Assembly: GCF_000328475.2 (NCBI RefSeq)
Contig: NC_026485.1
Location: 558,001 to 622,000 of the forward strand
Reading direction: 5' to 3'
DNA from: Mycosarcoma maydis
Taxonomy: Eukaryota > Basidiomycota > Ustilaginomycetes > Ustilaginales
Length of the DNA stretch: 64,000 bases
Position numbers and translations under genes: made by a program. The notes under the pieces are model-generated. The model made no database searches. It was not told the DNA's origin and saw nothing but the letters and a program-made list of their open reading frames with translations. Below are positions 52,580 through 63,166 of the stretch, piece by piece (the first letter of the stretch is position 1; each line of letters starts with the position of its first letter).

Positions 52580-55500
52580 ATGCTCCTCCGCCGCTCCGCC
52601 TGCAGAAATCTAGCTTCTCTCTCTCAGCAGCGAAGCACTCCTCTCGTCCTCGTCCCTGCCGCACCTTCTCTTTCGTCTCGAGTCCGCTTCATCTCTTTGG
52701 CGCGTTCGACCGTATCCTCTTCCTCACTACTTGGCATCACACCCGCTTTTCTCCCTTCCAGTCGTTTCGCGTTCACCCGTTCGCTCGTCACCGACGCAAT
52801 GGCTTCGCTCGCAACCACGCCGGGTGGCGCAAAACTCATCGATGGCACCGCCCTGGCAAAGCAGGTGCGTGCCCGTGTCGCCGAGCGTATCGCTGAGCTC
52901 AAGCAGCAGCACACATCCTTCCAGCCTCACCTCTGCATCATGCAGGTCGGCGCTATGAGTGCTTCCACCACCTACATCAGGATGAAGAAGCTCGCCGCCG
53001 AGGAATGTGGCATGCGATACACTCACGTTCAGCTCCCCGAAGGCTCCAGCGAGGCAGAGATCATCAAGCGTGTTGGTGAGCTCAACGAGGACATCAGCGT
53101 GGATGGCATCCTCGTTCAGCTGCCCCTGGGTGACCACATCGACTCGGATGCCGAGCGACGCGTCACCGAAGCCATCAGCCCCGAAAAGGATGTTGATGGC
53201 TTCCACGCCCTCAACATCGGCCACCTCTCCTCCAAGGCTTGCAACCCGCTCTTCTTCCCTTGCACCCCCGCTGGCTGCATCAAGCTCCTCGAGAACGCTG
53301 GTATCACCAACATGGCTGGCCTTCGCGCCGTCGTCATTGGCCGAAGCGACATTGTCGGCAACCCTGTTGCCTCCCTCCTCCGCAGCAGGGACTGCACCGT
53401 CACCCAGGTTCACAGCAAGACCGTCGACCTTCAGGCCCACCTCTCTCAGGCTGACATTGTCATCGCTGCCATGGGTAAGCCTCACTTCATTCAGGGCGAA
53501 TGGATCAAGAAGGGCGCTGTCGTTATCGACGTTGGCACCAACTTTGTCGACGATGCCACCAAAAAATCTGGCTACCGCCTTGTCGGTGACGTCGATTTCG
53601 ACGCCGCTTCCAAGGTCGCTTCTGCCATCACCCCTGTTCCTGGTGGAGTCGGTCCCATGACTGTCGCGATGCTGATGGAGAATGTTCTCATCAGTGCCGA
53701 GCGCAGCCTCGCCGATGGTCGTGCCCTCGGTATCGGCCGTGGTGTCGTTCGCCCCAACCCTATCAAGCCTCTCGCCAAGGTCCCCTCGGATATTGAAGTC
53801 GCTCGTTCGCAAACGCCCAAGCCCATCACCCAGGTCGCCCGCGAGATTGGTCTTATCTCGACCGAGCTCGAACCGTACGGATCTGTCAAGGCCAAGGTCG
53901 ACCTTTCCGTCCTCAAGCGTCTTGCGCACCGCAGGAACGGCAAATACATTGTTGTCGCCGGTATCACTCCCACGCCGCTCGGCGAGGGCAAGTCGACCAC
54001 CACCATCGGCCTCGCCCAGGCGCTCGGTGCTCACCTTGGCAAGGCGGCTTTCGCCTGTGTTCGTCAGCCCTCTCAGGGTCCCACTTTCGGTATCAAGGGT
54101 GGTGCTGCTGGTGGAGGATACTCGCAGGTTATCCCCATGGAGGAGTTCAACCTCCACTTGACCGGTGACAACCACGCTGTTCAAGCGGCCAATAACCTTT
54201 TGGCTGCCGCCATCGACACGAGGATGTTCCACGAGGCCACCCAGAAGGACGCTGCGCTCTTTGATCGTCTTTGCCCCAAGAAGAAAGGTGTGCGCACCTT
54301 TGCACCCATCATGTTCCGAAGGCTCAAGAAGCTCGGTATCGACAAGACCAACCCCGACGACTTGACCGACGAAGAAAAGTCTCGTTTTGCTCGTCTCGAT
54401 ATCGACCCAGAGACCGTCACTTGGAGACGCGTTACCGACACCAATGACCGATACCTGCGTGACATCACCGTTGGTCAGGCTGCTACCGAGAAGGGTATCA
54501 CTCGAAGGACTGGTTTCGACATTGCCGTCGCCTCCGAGTGCATGGCCGTGCTTGCGCTCAGTCGTGATCTCAAGGATATGCGTGAGCGTCTTGGCCGCAT
54601 GGTCATCGGCACTTCGCGCGCAGGTGACCCCGTCACTGCTGATGATATTGGTGTCGGTGGCGCCCTTGCCATCCTCATGAAGGACGCGATCAAGCCCAAC
54701 CTTATGCAGACGCTCGAAGGCACTCCCGTCTTTGTTCACGCCGGACCTTTCGCCAACATTGCTCACGGTAACTCGTCGATCCTTGCAGATGCTATCGCAC
54801 TCAAACTTGCCGGTATCGAGCAAGGCGAGCCGATCGAACGCACGGGATACGTCATCACTGAAGCTGGTTTCGGTGCCGATATCGGCATGGAGAAGTTCTG
54901 CAACATCAAATGCCGCGAGTCGGGTCTCGTGCCCGATGCCGCTGTGATCGTTGCCACCGTTCGAGCGCTCAAGACGCACGGTGGTGGACCCGAGGTTTCC
55001 CCTGGTAAGCCTCTGTCCGAGGTCTACTTGGAGGAGAACCTCGAGATTTTGGAAAAGGGTTGCGTCAACCTTGCCAAGCACATTGCCAACGCCAAAAAGT
55101 TTGGTCTCAAGGTCATCGTGGCTATCAACCAATTTACTACCGATACACCAGCCGAGCTCGAGCTTGTGCGTCAGAAGGCGCTCGAAGCAGGAGCCGACGA
55201 TGCTGTCCCTGCCAACCACTGGGCACTGGGTGGTGAAGGAGCTATCGATCTCGCCAAGTCGGTCATCAACCAGTTGGAGGGTACAGCATCCCAGTTCAAC
55301 TTCCTGTATGAACCCACACTTCCCATCACGCAGAAAATCGAAGCCATCGCCAAGGAAATGTACGGTGCCGACGGCATCGAGCTGTCGGAAGCGGCGAACA
55401 AGCAGATCCAGGTGATCGAGAAGAATGGCTTCGGTAACCTTTCGATTTGCATGGCCAAAACCCACCTTTCGCTTTCGGCCGACCCCACCAAGAAGGGCGC

Positions 55501-55666
55501 GCCGTCTGGATTCACGATCCCTGTCAGGGAGGTGTACGCAAGTGTCGGTGCAGGTTTATTGGTCGTCATGTGCGGTGCAATGAGCAAGATGCCTGGTCTC
55601 AACACTAGACCAGGCTACTACGACATGGACTTGACCGAGGACGGTGAGGTCATCGGCTTGTCGTAG
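52580..55666 (+). CDS. MIS1: C1-tetrahydrofolate synthase, trifunctional, probably dual targeted
   Basis: Known: one polypeptide joins methylene-THF dehydrogenase, methenyl-THF cyclohydrolase and 10-formyl-THF synthetase. Seen: 1028 residues from ATG 52580, or 955 from ATG 52799 (GCAATGGC), no intron. The first 73 residues (MLLRRSACRNLASLS and so on) contain Arg, Ser and Leu with only one acidic residue at the end, typical of a mitochondrial presequence. The short form has the length of yeast cytosolic Ade3 (946). The dehydrogenase/cyclohydrolase domain (short-form residues about 8-300) has YIRMKKLAAEECGM, VDGILVQLPLGDHID and PVPGGVGPMTVAML. The synthetase domain has TPTPLGEGKSTTTIGLAQAL (ATP site) and FNLHLTGDNHAVQAANN. 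Near-uniform G/C-ending codons suggest high expression. Yeasts use two genes, while here one gene could supply both compartments. Confidence 0.95.
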   Translation: MLLRRSACRNLASLSQQRSTPLVLVPAAPSLSSRVRFISLARSTVSSSSLLGITPAFLPSSRFAFTRSLVTDAMASLATTPGGAKLIDGTALAKQVRARVAERIAELKQQHTSFQPHLCIMQVGAMSASTTYIRMKKLAAEECGMRYTHVQLPEGSSEAEIIKRVGELNEDISVDGILVQLPLGDHIDSDAERRVTEAISPEKDVDGFHALNIGHLSSKACNPLFFPCTPAGCIKLLENAGITNMAGLRAVVIGRSDIVGNPVASLLRSRDCTVTQVHSKTVDLQAHLSQADIVIAAMGKPHFIQGEWIKKGAVVIDVGTNFVDDATKKSGYRLVGDVDFDAASKVASAITPVPGGVGPMTVAMLMENVLISAERSLADGRALGIGRGVVRPNPIKPLAKVPSDIEVARSQTPKPITQVAREIGLISTELEPYGSVKAKVDLSVLKRLAHRRNGKYIVVAGITPTPLGEGKSTTTIGLAQALGAHLGKAAFACVRQPSQGPTFGIKGGAAGGGYSQVIPMEEFNLHLTGDNHAVQAANNLLAAAIDTRMFHEATQKDAALFDRLCPKKKGVRTFAPIMFRRLKKLGIDKTNPDDLTDEEKSRFARLDIDPETVTWRRVTDTNDRYLRDITVGQAATEKGITRRTGFDIAVASECMAVLALSRDLKDMRERLGRMVIGTSRAGDPVTADDIGVGGALAILMKDAIKPNLMQTLEGTPVFVHAGPFANIAHGNSSILADAIALKLAGIEQGEPIERTGYVITEAGFGADIGMEKFCNIKCRESGLVPDAAVIVATVRALKTHGGGPEVSPGKPLSEVYLEENLEILEKGCVNLAKHIANAKKFGLKVIVAINQFTTDTPAELELVRQKALEAGADDAVPANHWALGGEGAIDLAKSVINQLEGTASQFNFLYEPTLPITQKIEAIAKEMYGADGIELSEAANKQIQVIEKNGFGNLSICMAKTHLSLSADPTKKGAPSGFTIPVREVYASVGAGLLVVMCGAMSKMPGLNTRPGYYDMDLTEDGEVIGLS

Positions 55667-56150
55667 GTCGCTCTATCTCTTACCTCTCAACGCGCATCTG
55701 TATATGCGATCTCATAAAGCCTACGCCTTCCCCCCCTTGTCGCTTGTCCCTCGTCTAGACTCATGGTTGGCTTCAACCGCCAATAATATTCCCCCAGCAA
55801 TCGTCAACGGATTCTCTTGCCATCACTCGTATATCTGGCCTGTGAATCTCAACTGCAACCTTTCAAAGGTTATCGAGCTTTTGGCCTGTGCGAACTGATA
55901 TCGTTGTTCTGATATTTTTGGGTGTGTGATGAGGCACTCCAACGACGAAGTGTATGTAAAGGTACATGTGGTTGAGGAACTGGAGATCAATTTCCAGGTC
56001 CTCTGTCTCGTCATCTTGAACGGATCAACGAGTTGGACGAATGCAGCAGCGGCGACCGTCTGCCTAGCGTGCGTGGATGAAGAAAATATGCAAAGAACCA
56101 AGAGAGCGGAAGAGAGCAAAGGGGCGTATCAAACTATCGAAGCGCTGAAT
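55667..56150. other. Convergent 3' region
   Basis: Between the C1-THF synthase (plus) and RPL28 (minus) ends. No gene recognised. Confidence 0.45.
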
Positions 56151-56413
56151 TTAGGCAACAAGCTTGACAACACCACCGGCCTCCTTGATCTTCTTCTCGG
56201 CGAGCGACGACACCCAGCGCGCCTTGACGATGCAGGGGAGAGCAGGCAGACGGCCCTTACCGAGAACCTTACCGTAACCGGCAGCGAGCGTGTCGATGAC
56301 GGGCACCTCGGTCGAGTCTGCAGTCAGACCCTTGCGCTGCTCAGCGGGAACGAGAGTCCAGAGCTTGTCCAGGTTGACCACAGGGCGGAACGAAGAGTTG
56401 CGCGTCAGGTGGA

Positions 56414-56444
<31 letters not shown>

Positions 56445-57128
56445 TGTTCGTTGCGGAAAAACGCGATTTGGGCAGTTTGAAATGTCAGTTACCACGCTCC
56501 AAACATGTCGGATTGCAATACGCTCTCGTCAATCCCCCATACCATCAGCCAAGTCCAGAATTCTCTTTGCATAGGCGTACTATCACGTCCAATTTCCCGA
56601 TCCACTTCCATTTCCTGTGACCCATCTATCTGTTCTGTCTGTGCTGTATCCTTGATTCGGATGGCTGTTGACCATGTCGTGCGGAGCAAAACGGTGAGGT
56701 CTGTATTCGCCAAGGTCATCGAGGTGTATACGATAAACCGCCATAATTCTGGTGCATCGAGATTATGTCCTGAGGCCCTTCAGCTCCTACATCTGAACTC
56801 TCCGCGATTTTCATCCCTAATACGGCTGGAGGTTTCCTACGTCCGCGTCTGTGTCTGTCCTGGCTTCACTGATCGAAACGTCTGCAAATGCTATTCCGTA
56901 CGACCTCCGTTCTTTTCTTTTCTGCGGCGGCTGATGATAGTGGATGGCATGCAGATGGTGGTGCTGCGAATACTAACCAGGGTGGTACTTGTCCATGTTG
57001 GTGCGGTGGTGGTGCTGACCACCGGCGAGACCACGACCACCTGGGTGCTTGCGGTGCTTGCCGACACGACCGTTACCGGCGGAAACGTGTCCACGGTGCT
57101 TTCGGGTCTTGGAAAGGTGGGTAGGCAT
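56151..57128 (-). CDS. RPL28: 60S ribosomal protein L28 (uL15, L27a), two exons
   Basis: Known: a core protein of the large ribosomal subunit. Seen: exon 1 (57128-56978) and exon 2 (56443-56151) join across a 534-base intron (GTTAGT donor, AACAG acceptor) restoring GGT, giving 147 residues. Exon 1: [20 protein letters not shown] then [23 protein letters not shown]. Exon 2: [36 protein letters not shown] [16 protein letters not shown], and the end GGVVKLVA. The length agrees with yeast L28 (149). The intron is five times longer than the other introns in the window. It is divergent from the RPL10 gene, so two ribosomal protein genes share one upstream region, a setting for co-regulation. Confidence 0.95.
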
Positions 57129-58593
57129 CTTTTGTGATGTTGATAGTGGTTGGTGTATATGAGAAGGGTCGAGGATTCGCCAAAAAAGGTTGAGAAGAGA
57201 ATGCAACAGTGATGGATGATTGGTGAGATACGAAGCAAAAAAAAGGTTGTCGAGTCAAGTGTGTGATTGGAAGAAGGCGGTGGATTGTATTGAGTGGTGC
57301 AATAAAACAAAGGAGACTGTCAGTATGAGTCGAACGTCGGGTTGAGCAGAAATTGCAACAATCCAGACCGAAAAGCCTGCTAACGTAGCAGCAACGAGTT
57401 ATTGGCAGTCTGTCGTTCAGCCGCAACATTCAATGCTAGCACACAAGTGTGTGACTCCTTGGTGGGTGTGCTCGTGTTGCTCGGTACGTTGATAGCCGGT
57501 CGCTTCAGACAGTGATGCTGACAGTGACGGGTACGATGTCGTTTGTAGCCAGCTGACGGCTGGATTGTGCAGTGTTTGAATACTAACCTTGACGTATGTG
57601 TAGAGGTGGCCTTGATGGTAAGGTAGAAGAAGCGATGGTGACCAACGGTGTTGAGCTCAATCTCGACTTGCTCGCCCGCTCACTGAGGCTCACCGCCAGC
57701 CTTGCGCCAAGTTCTCCTGTCAACTCATAAAACCAAGTCTCTTGCTCACTCACTGTTTCCGAACTGTTTGCTCGATGGAGCCTCAACTGCCATTTAGGTG
57801 GCTCTCGAGATAGTAGTTGCAATTTGAGCCACTCTGTTGCCCATCCTGTGTGTGCTTTGGTAGGCTGAACCAGCCTCAAGGTCACACACACTTCACGGCA
57901 TTTTCAAAGTAACTTTTGAATTTGAATTGTGATCTATAAATATTCCATTTCAGTATACTGGTCAAATACAATTATGACGGCCGGGGTCACGTGAAGATTA
58001 CTTACTGGTTAAAAATGCCCACTTTTCAACACACCGATTACATTGCCGCGTTTGAGTAGGTCGGGGATAAGCAGTCCAAGCTGACGGTGAGGCTGCCTCA
58101 AGTCTCTTCGCAGTTACAGAGCACAGTCCGCGGTGACAGAGGGTGAGAACCGAGTCATTCGACCAACATGCCAACGGAAAGGCAAGCCCTGAGCCAGAGA
58201 TATTTTCCAAGGCAGCAGCACCGAAGCTGAGTAAAAGGCTAGCACAGCGCTGGACACTGGCACTGCTATGGCGCAAGACGATTCGTGAGTCGCGAGAGTG
58301 GTGTTGCCACTGCTGAATCGCCTCCAGAGCTTTCACCTCTCTTCCTCCACCCACTCAGCACCCCTTCAAGAAAGGTAAGTTATCGCCGCCAACGACTATG
58401 CCCAACTTCAACAGCATCAGCCGCACTATAAGAGCTTCTGGTCGCGAATTCACGGCAGATCAGGCGCAGTCTAAACAATTTTCCACACCAGCTCAGCTCA
58501 GCGACTGACTTGGCCTTTTCCACGACCTATCTCCAACTTCGACCTCATCCACCAACTTTTGATTGCATTTCCTCCCATCCAACAGTATTCAAG
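57129..58593. other. Shared divergent promoter of two ribosomal protein genes
   Basis: About 1.5 kb. Contains TATAAATA at 57935-57942, a TATAAGAG at 58427-58434 placed for RPL10, and C/T-rich leaders on both sides. Heptamer motifs are rare here, unlike in most other long spacers of the window. No gene recognised. Confidence 0.5.
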
Positions 58594-59843
58594 ATGGGAC
58601 GACGACCAGCCCGCTGCTACCGCTACTGCAAGAACAAGCCGTTCCCCAAGTCGAGGTACAACCGTGGTGTGCCCGACCCCAAGGTAAGTTTGCATACTTT
58701 TGACATGGACGATCTAATCTAGTCAGCAACACGAACTTTGACGGAATCGACAAATACACATACTATGAGGCGAACGGTCATCAGCAGATGGAACACAGGA
58801 ACAGGAACTTCGCAGCAGCTATATTGAATGCACATTGACAACGTTGGCGATATTGGATTTTCAAGGATAAGGCTCCGACACATGGAAGATGGGGCCAAGC
58901 CACATAGATGGATCGAAGGATGCAATGGAGCCTATAGCCAAAGAGTCTCAGGGGCGTTGCTGTCGCGGTCATTGACTTAAGCCGCAGCATGGGCGTGGGG
59001 TGTCACGATCATCTGGCAGGAGGGATGTAGAACGCTTTGCACCATTCTAGCAGAAAGGAGAGAAAGGCAGATTGATGGAATCAGCTCTTCGGCCATACAT
59101 ACCATCAGAGCAACACTGAACCACCACTTCAACACAAGGCTGAACGAATGCCGTGTTCGCTCCGGATATGATCGTCCATGTCGCTTCTTCATCACGGATC
59201 TCTTCGGATTTTGAAACTGACCCCATTCTGCGCACATCTCGATGCATCTGCCCTCAACGCCGCTTAACAGATCCGTATCTACGATCTTGGCCGTAAGAAG
59301 GCTTCCGTCGACGATTTCCCCTTCTGTGCCCACCTCGTCTGTGACGAACACCAGCAGATCACTTCGGAGGCTCTCGAGGCTGCCCGTATCTGTGCCAACA
59401 AGTACATCACCAAGACCTCGGGTAAGGACTCGTTCCACCTTCGCGTGCGTGTTCATCCGTTCCACGTTATCCGTATCAACAAGATGCTTTCGTGCGCTGG
59501 TGCCGATAGGCTCCAGACCGGTATGCGTGGTGCTTACGGCAAGCCCTACGACACCGTTGCCCGTGTCAACATTGGCCAGATCCTCCTCTCGGTGCGCACC
59601 CGTGACAGCAACAAGGCTGTTGTTCTCGAGGCTCTCCGCCGATCTCGATACAAGTTCGCTGGTCGCCAGAAGATCATCATCTCGAAGAAGTGGGGTTTCA
59701 CCAACATGAACCGCGAGCAGTACGCTGAGGCCAAGCAGTCGAACCGTATCCTCAAGGATGGCTGCTACCTCCAGTACATCAACAACCACGGTCCCCTCGA
59801 GCAGAACCTCCGTCTTCAGGCCCGTGTTGCCGCCCAGAAGTAA
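58594..59843 (+). CDS. RPL10: 60S ribosomal protein L10 (uL16), two exons
   Basis: Known: late-joining large-subunit protein at the base of the P stalk, close to the tRNA sites, released into 60S with Nmd3 and Sqt1. Seen: exon 1 (58594-58683) codes [16 protein letters not shown] and ends PDPK, in phase 0. A 587-base intron (GTAAGT...AACAG) follows, then exon 2 (59271-59843) starts [11 protein letters not shown]. Together 220 residues, the usual length. Exon 2 keeps [36 protein letters not shown] and the P-site loop [11 protein letters not shown], and ends ARVAAQK. The intron is unusually long for this window. Codons are strongly G/C-ending as for highly expressed genes. Confidence 0.96.
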
Positions 59844-61591
59844 ATGTAGCGCTTCGATGCTGTTGCGTAACAGCGGTGTAAGCGTCAAACGGTGGCGTTG
59901 GTCTGACTCGATCAGCACTGGATCTTTTGTGCTGCGTAATGCGATTAGGTGGATGCTGTCGTCTATGGCGCTGATGCGCTGTGGTTCCTGTTTTCAGTCA
60001 CTGTACCAGGTGTCTGATCACTTGCAAAAAACTATCATGTTTTAGATTCAATCTGATCCATGCTTTTCTGTACCATCTGCCCTCGATTCATTGGTGCGAT
60101 TGTGTGAAGTAGTGTCGACACCGTTTCTGCATCGTAAAGTTAATGAGTATCTGCGATCACTCATATTGGCTGCGGACGCTCTTCTATCATATCACATGGT
60201 CTGTCTCGCCGCCTGGACGGTCCAAGCCGTGATGTGCGATACCATTCTTGTTTCTGGTAACCTATGCCCGGCTGGTCTTGTAAGTAGCATGATGGCGTTC
60301 AGAACTTATGAGAGATTCCGGCGTCGGCTTTGGTGCTAGTTAGTAGGTTGATGAAGGTGTTTCACAAGGGATGCAATTTCTCATGAAGCGTCAGCCACAA
60401 GCGTTGGGTCTTTTGAAAGGAGCTACAGTATTTGACACGCGCTGAAATTGGGATGGAGGATGAATTTGATTCAGCTTGGCGATTCACGAATGATGCAGGA
60501 TGCGAAACAGCGTTTTGGAAAGGTGGCTACACGCTGACATTGCGGGTCTGTGAGCGGTGGGCTGCGGGCGTGGGCTGAGGTGGATTGGCATCTTGAACTT
60601 GCACGCAAGGCAAGGGACATCTCGGCTGTTTCGATGCCCGTGTCGGTCACGAGTAATGGAAATGATAAATCACGAATATGGCCAAGAGTGGCCGCCGCTC
60701 TCTGAATCGGGGGTAAGCTACGGCGCTCAGCCTCATTTTTAAATCCACTGAACAGGGAGCGTGAAGCGCGGTTTGAATTCCGAGTCGTGAGTGTCGCCTC
60801 AGCTCAGCGACAGAAACATGAATGCGTTGGTGATATCACACTCGTGACTGACGGCCGGGGTTTATGGTTATTGCTGCGTCTCCATCGCTCAATCACCCTG
60901 ACCATCACCTTCACCTTCATTTCTCAGTACGACCTTAGCCACTACGCCGAACGCCTCTCAGCAGTCTCATCAGCATTGAGCATAGCATAGCATAGCATCG
61001 CATCGCATCGCATCGCATTCGTCTCCGGCTGTTCGCCTTGCGCCACGGCACTGCCAATCTCGCTGCCCCAGCGATTGCCACCTGTCACTCTACCTTCAAC
61101 TCACCATCCGTACACGGATATCAGCGCATGCATACAGGACCTCAAGCATAGGATCACCTCTCTCGATATCGTATTGTTGTTCTTTGAACAGATTCGCCAC
61201 CACATCCCAGCTTACAACGCAGCATCACCCTTGTACTGAAATCAGCCGTACTTCCGCGTCAGAATCAAGGTCTGTCTTTTCATTCGAACCAGAGTGTCAG
61301 CACCCTACGGCAACCTTCTCGGCAATTTGACAGTAGTCATTATACAGAACCACACCTTAGACGCGCTCCGTCGGCGCATCGAGTCTCCGCTCCTGTCACC
61401 ATCACTCTTGACTCGGGTTTGCTGATTCTGCGCCACGGTCCATTTCTGCATTCAAGCTATCACAACGCTTGCTTGCGAACGCTAAGTGTGTCACCCAACG
61501 CCTTTGTGTTGACGCTAGCGTCTGCTGCTGTCTCAATCTTAGCGTTTGCTGAACGCTCGTTCGTCATCAACACCGCGCTCACGTTGCCACC
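59844..61591. other. 1.7 kb intergenic region
   Basis: Between RPL10 and the RBR ligase gene, both plus. Holds a pentamer array (60979-61018), a few TCACGA-type motifs (about 60481, 60671) and a C/T-rich leader from about 61030. No gene recognised. Confidence 0.5.
60979..61018 (+). repeat. Pentamer tandem array (AGCAT)4(CGCAT)4
   Basis: Four AGCAT units run straight into four CGCAT units in the same register, 40 bases in all. It lies about 570 bases before the RBR ligase ATG. Confidence 0.95.
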
Positions 61592-63166
61592 ATGTCAGAC
61601 CTCAGTGATGAGTATCTACATGACGATGATGTCGAGGACACCATGGACGAGGACTCCACTTATGGCTATGACGATGCCATCGACTCGGAAGAAGAGGAGG
61701 AGGATCTTGGTTTTGGTGTAGCAGACGACGCCTTTGCCGCTCCCGATTCTGCAGCCGAACGCTTCAAGAGCTACGAGGTCGAGTACAAGTCTCACACCGT
61801 CGAATCGATCGAGGAGGCACAGCAGAAGGAGGTGGAGCAGATCGCAAGCATGTTCATGGTCAAGGACACAGATGCCGCCATCCTTCTTCGCCACTTTAGC
61901 TGGAACAAGGAGCGCCTCATCGAACGCTACATGGACTCTCCAGAAAAAGTGATCCTCGAAGCAGGTGTTCACGAAGATCCATCACGACCCAAGCTTCAGG
62001 AGCTTGACAATTTCACATGCGAGGTCTGCTTCATGTGTTCTGATGATATGCCGAACGGCAAGATGGAGACGTTGGCGCTCGCCTGTGGCCACCGTTACTG
62101 TCGTGATTGCTACCAGCAATACCTCGAGCAAAAGATCAAATCCGAAGGCGAATCGCGGCGGGTCCAATGCATGCGTGAAAAATGCAACCTGGTCGTGGAC
62201 GAGGGCACTGTAGGATTGGTCGTCGAACCAACAGTGTTTGAGCGCTACAAGATTCTGCTAAACCGCACCTACGTTGACGACAGCAACATCCTGCGCTGGT
62301 GTCCCGCTCCCAACTGCGAGCTTGCCGTTGAATGCCACGTCTCGAGCAAGATGCTCAACAAGGTAGTGCCCTCTGTTGCTTGCGACTGCGGCCATCCTTT
62401 CTGTTTTGGCTGCGGCAATGCTGCTCATGCGCCTGCCATCTGTCCCATTGCCAAGATGTGGCTCAAGAAGTGCGAAGACGACAGCGAGACAGCCAATTGG
62501 ATCTCGGCCAACACCAAGGAATGCCCAAAATGCACTTCGACCATCGAGAAGAACGGCGGGTGCAACCACATGACCTGTCGCAAGTGCAAGTACGAATGGT
62601 GTTGGATCTGTGCTGGACCCTGGAGCGAGCACGGCAATTCGTGGTACAACTGCAACCGCTTTGACGAAAAGAGTGGTGCAGAAGCGCGCGATTCGCAGGC
62701 TAAATCAAGAGCGTCGCTGGAGCGATATTTGCACTATTTCAATCGTTTTGCCAATCATGAACAATCCGCCAAACTCGACCGTGACCTGTACGGTCGCACG
62801 GAGAAGAAGATGGAGGAGATGCAGGTGACATCGGGGCTCACTTGGATCGAAGTACAATTCCTCAAGAAGGCTGTCGACACGCTGACCGAGTGCCGCATGA
62901 CGCTCAAGTGGACCTACTGTATGGCCTACTATCTCGCGCGGGACAACATGACCGAGCTGTTCGAGGACAACCAACGTGACCTAGAAAAGGCGGTTGAGGA
63001 TCTGTCAGAGCAGCTCGAGAAACCGATCGAGCCCAGGACGATCCCGGAACTGCGGCAAAAAGTGACGGACTTGACCGTGTATGTGCAGAAGCGACGCGGT
63101 ATTCTGCTCTCGGACACCGCCGAGGGCTTCCAAGAGGGCAGGTGGCACTGGAACGTTACCATATGA
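61592..63166 (+). CDS. Ariadne-type RBR E3 ubiquitin ligase
   Basis: Known: RBR ligases take ubiquitin from an E2 onto a RING2 cysteine before passing it to the substrate, and Ariadne members are often switched on by neddylated cullins. Seen: 524 residues, no intron. An acidic N-terminus (DDDVEDTMDEDST, EEEEED) is followed by a UBA-like helix bundle (about 75-115), RING1 from CEVC (143-146) to about 198, and an IBR about 220-285 with CDCGHPFCFGCG. RING2 is about 311-340 (CPKCTSTIEKNGGCNHMTCRKCKYEWCWICAG), with the catalytic Cys at 324 in GGCNHM. The C-terminal Ariadne domain (about 360-524) includes RYLHYFNRFANHEQSAKLD and the end GRWHWNV. Order and length equal HHARI/Ariadne-1. The start is the first ATG, after a long C/T-rich leader. 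Confidence 0.95.
   Translation: MSDLSDEYLHDDDVEDTMDEDSTYGYDDAIDSEEEEEDLGFGVADDAFAAPDSAAERFKSYEVEYKSHTVESIEEAQQKEVEQIASMFMVKDTDAAILLRHFSWNKERLIERYMDSPEKVILEAGVHEDPSRPKLQELDNFTCEVCFMCSDDMPNGKMETLALACGHRYCRDCYQQYLEQKIKSEGESRRVQCMREKCNLVVDEGTVGLVVEPTVFERYKILLNRTYVDDSNILRWCPAPNCELAVECHVSSKMLNKVVPSVACDCGHPFCFGCGNAAHAPAICPIAKMWLKKCEDDSETANWISANTKECPKCTSTIEKNGGCNHMTCRKCKYEWCWICAGPWSEHGNSWYNCNRFDEKSGAEARDSQAKSRASLERYLHYFNRFANHEQSAKLDRDLYGRTEKKMEEMQVTSGLTWIEVQFLKKAVDTLTECRMTLKWTYCMAYYLARDNMTELFEDNQRDLEKAVEDLSEQLEKPIEPRTIPELRQKVTDLTVYVQKRRGILLSDTAEGFQEGRWHWNVTI

Noticed and set aside
52727..55465. 912-codon open frame on minus, opposite C1-THF synthase
   Set aside because: It mirrors the strong G/C-ending codon bias of the real gene. 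The translation has no recognised domain, while the plus strand codes a complete known enzyme.
57583..57891. 102-codon minus frame between the ribosomal protein genes
   Set aside because: No similarity recognised and it lies in the shared promoter region.
58684..59270. C/D-box small nucleolar RNA in the RPL10 intron
   Set aside because: CTGA sequences are present, but no acceptable RTGATGA box with a terminal stem was seen.
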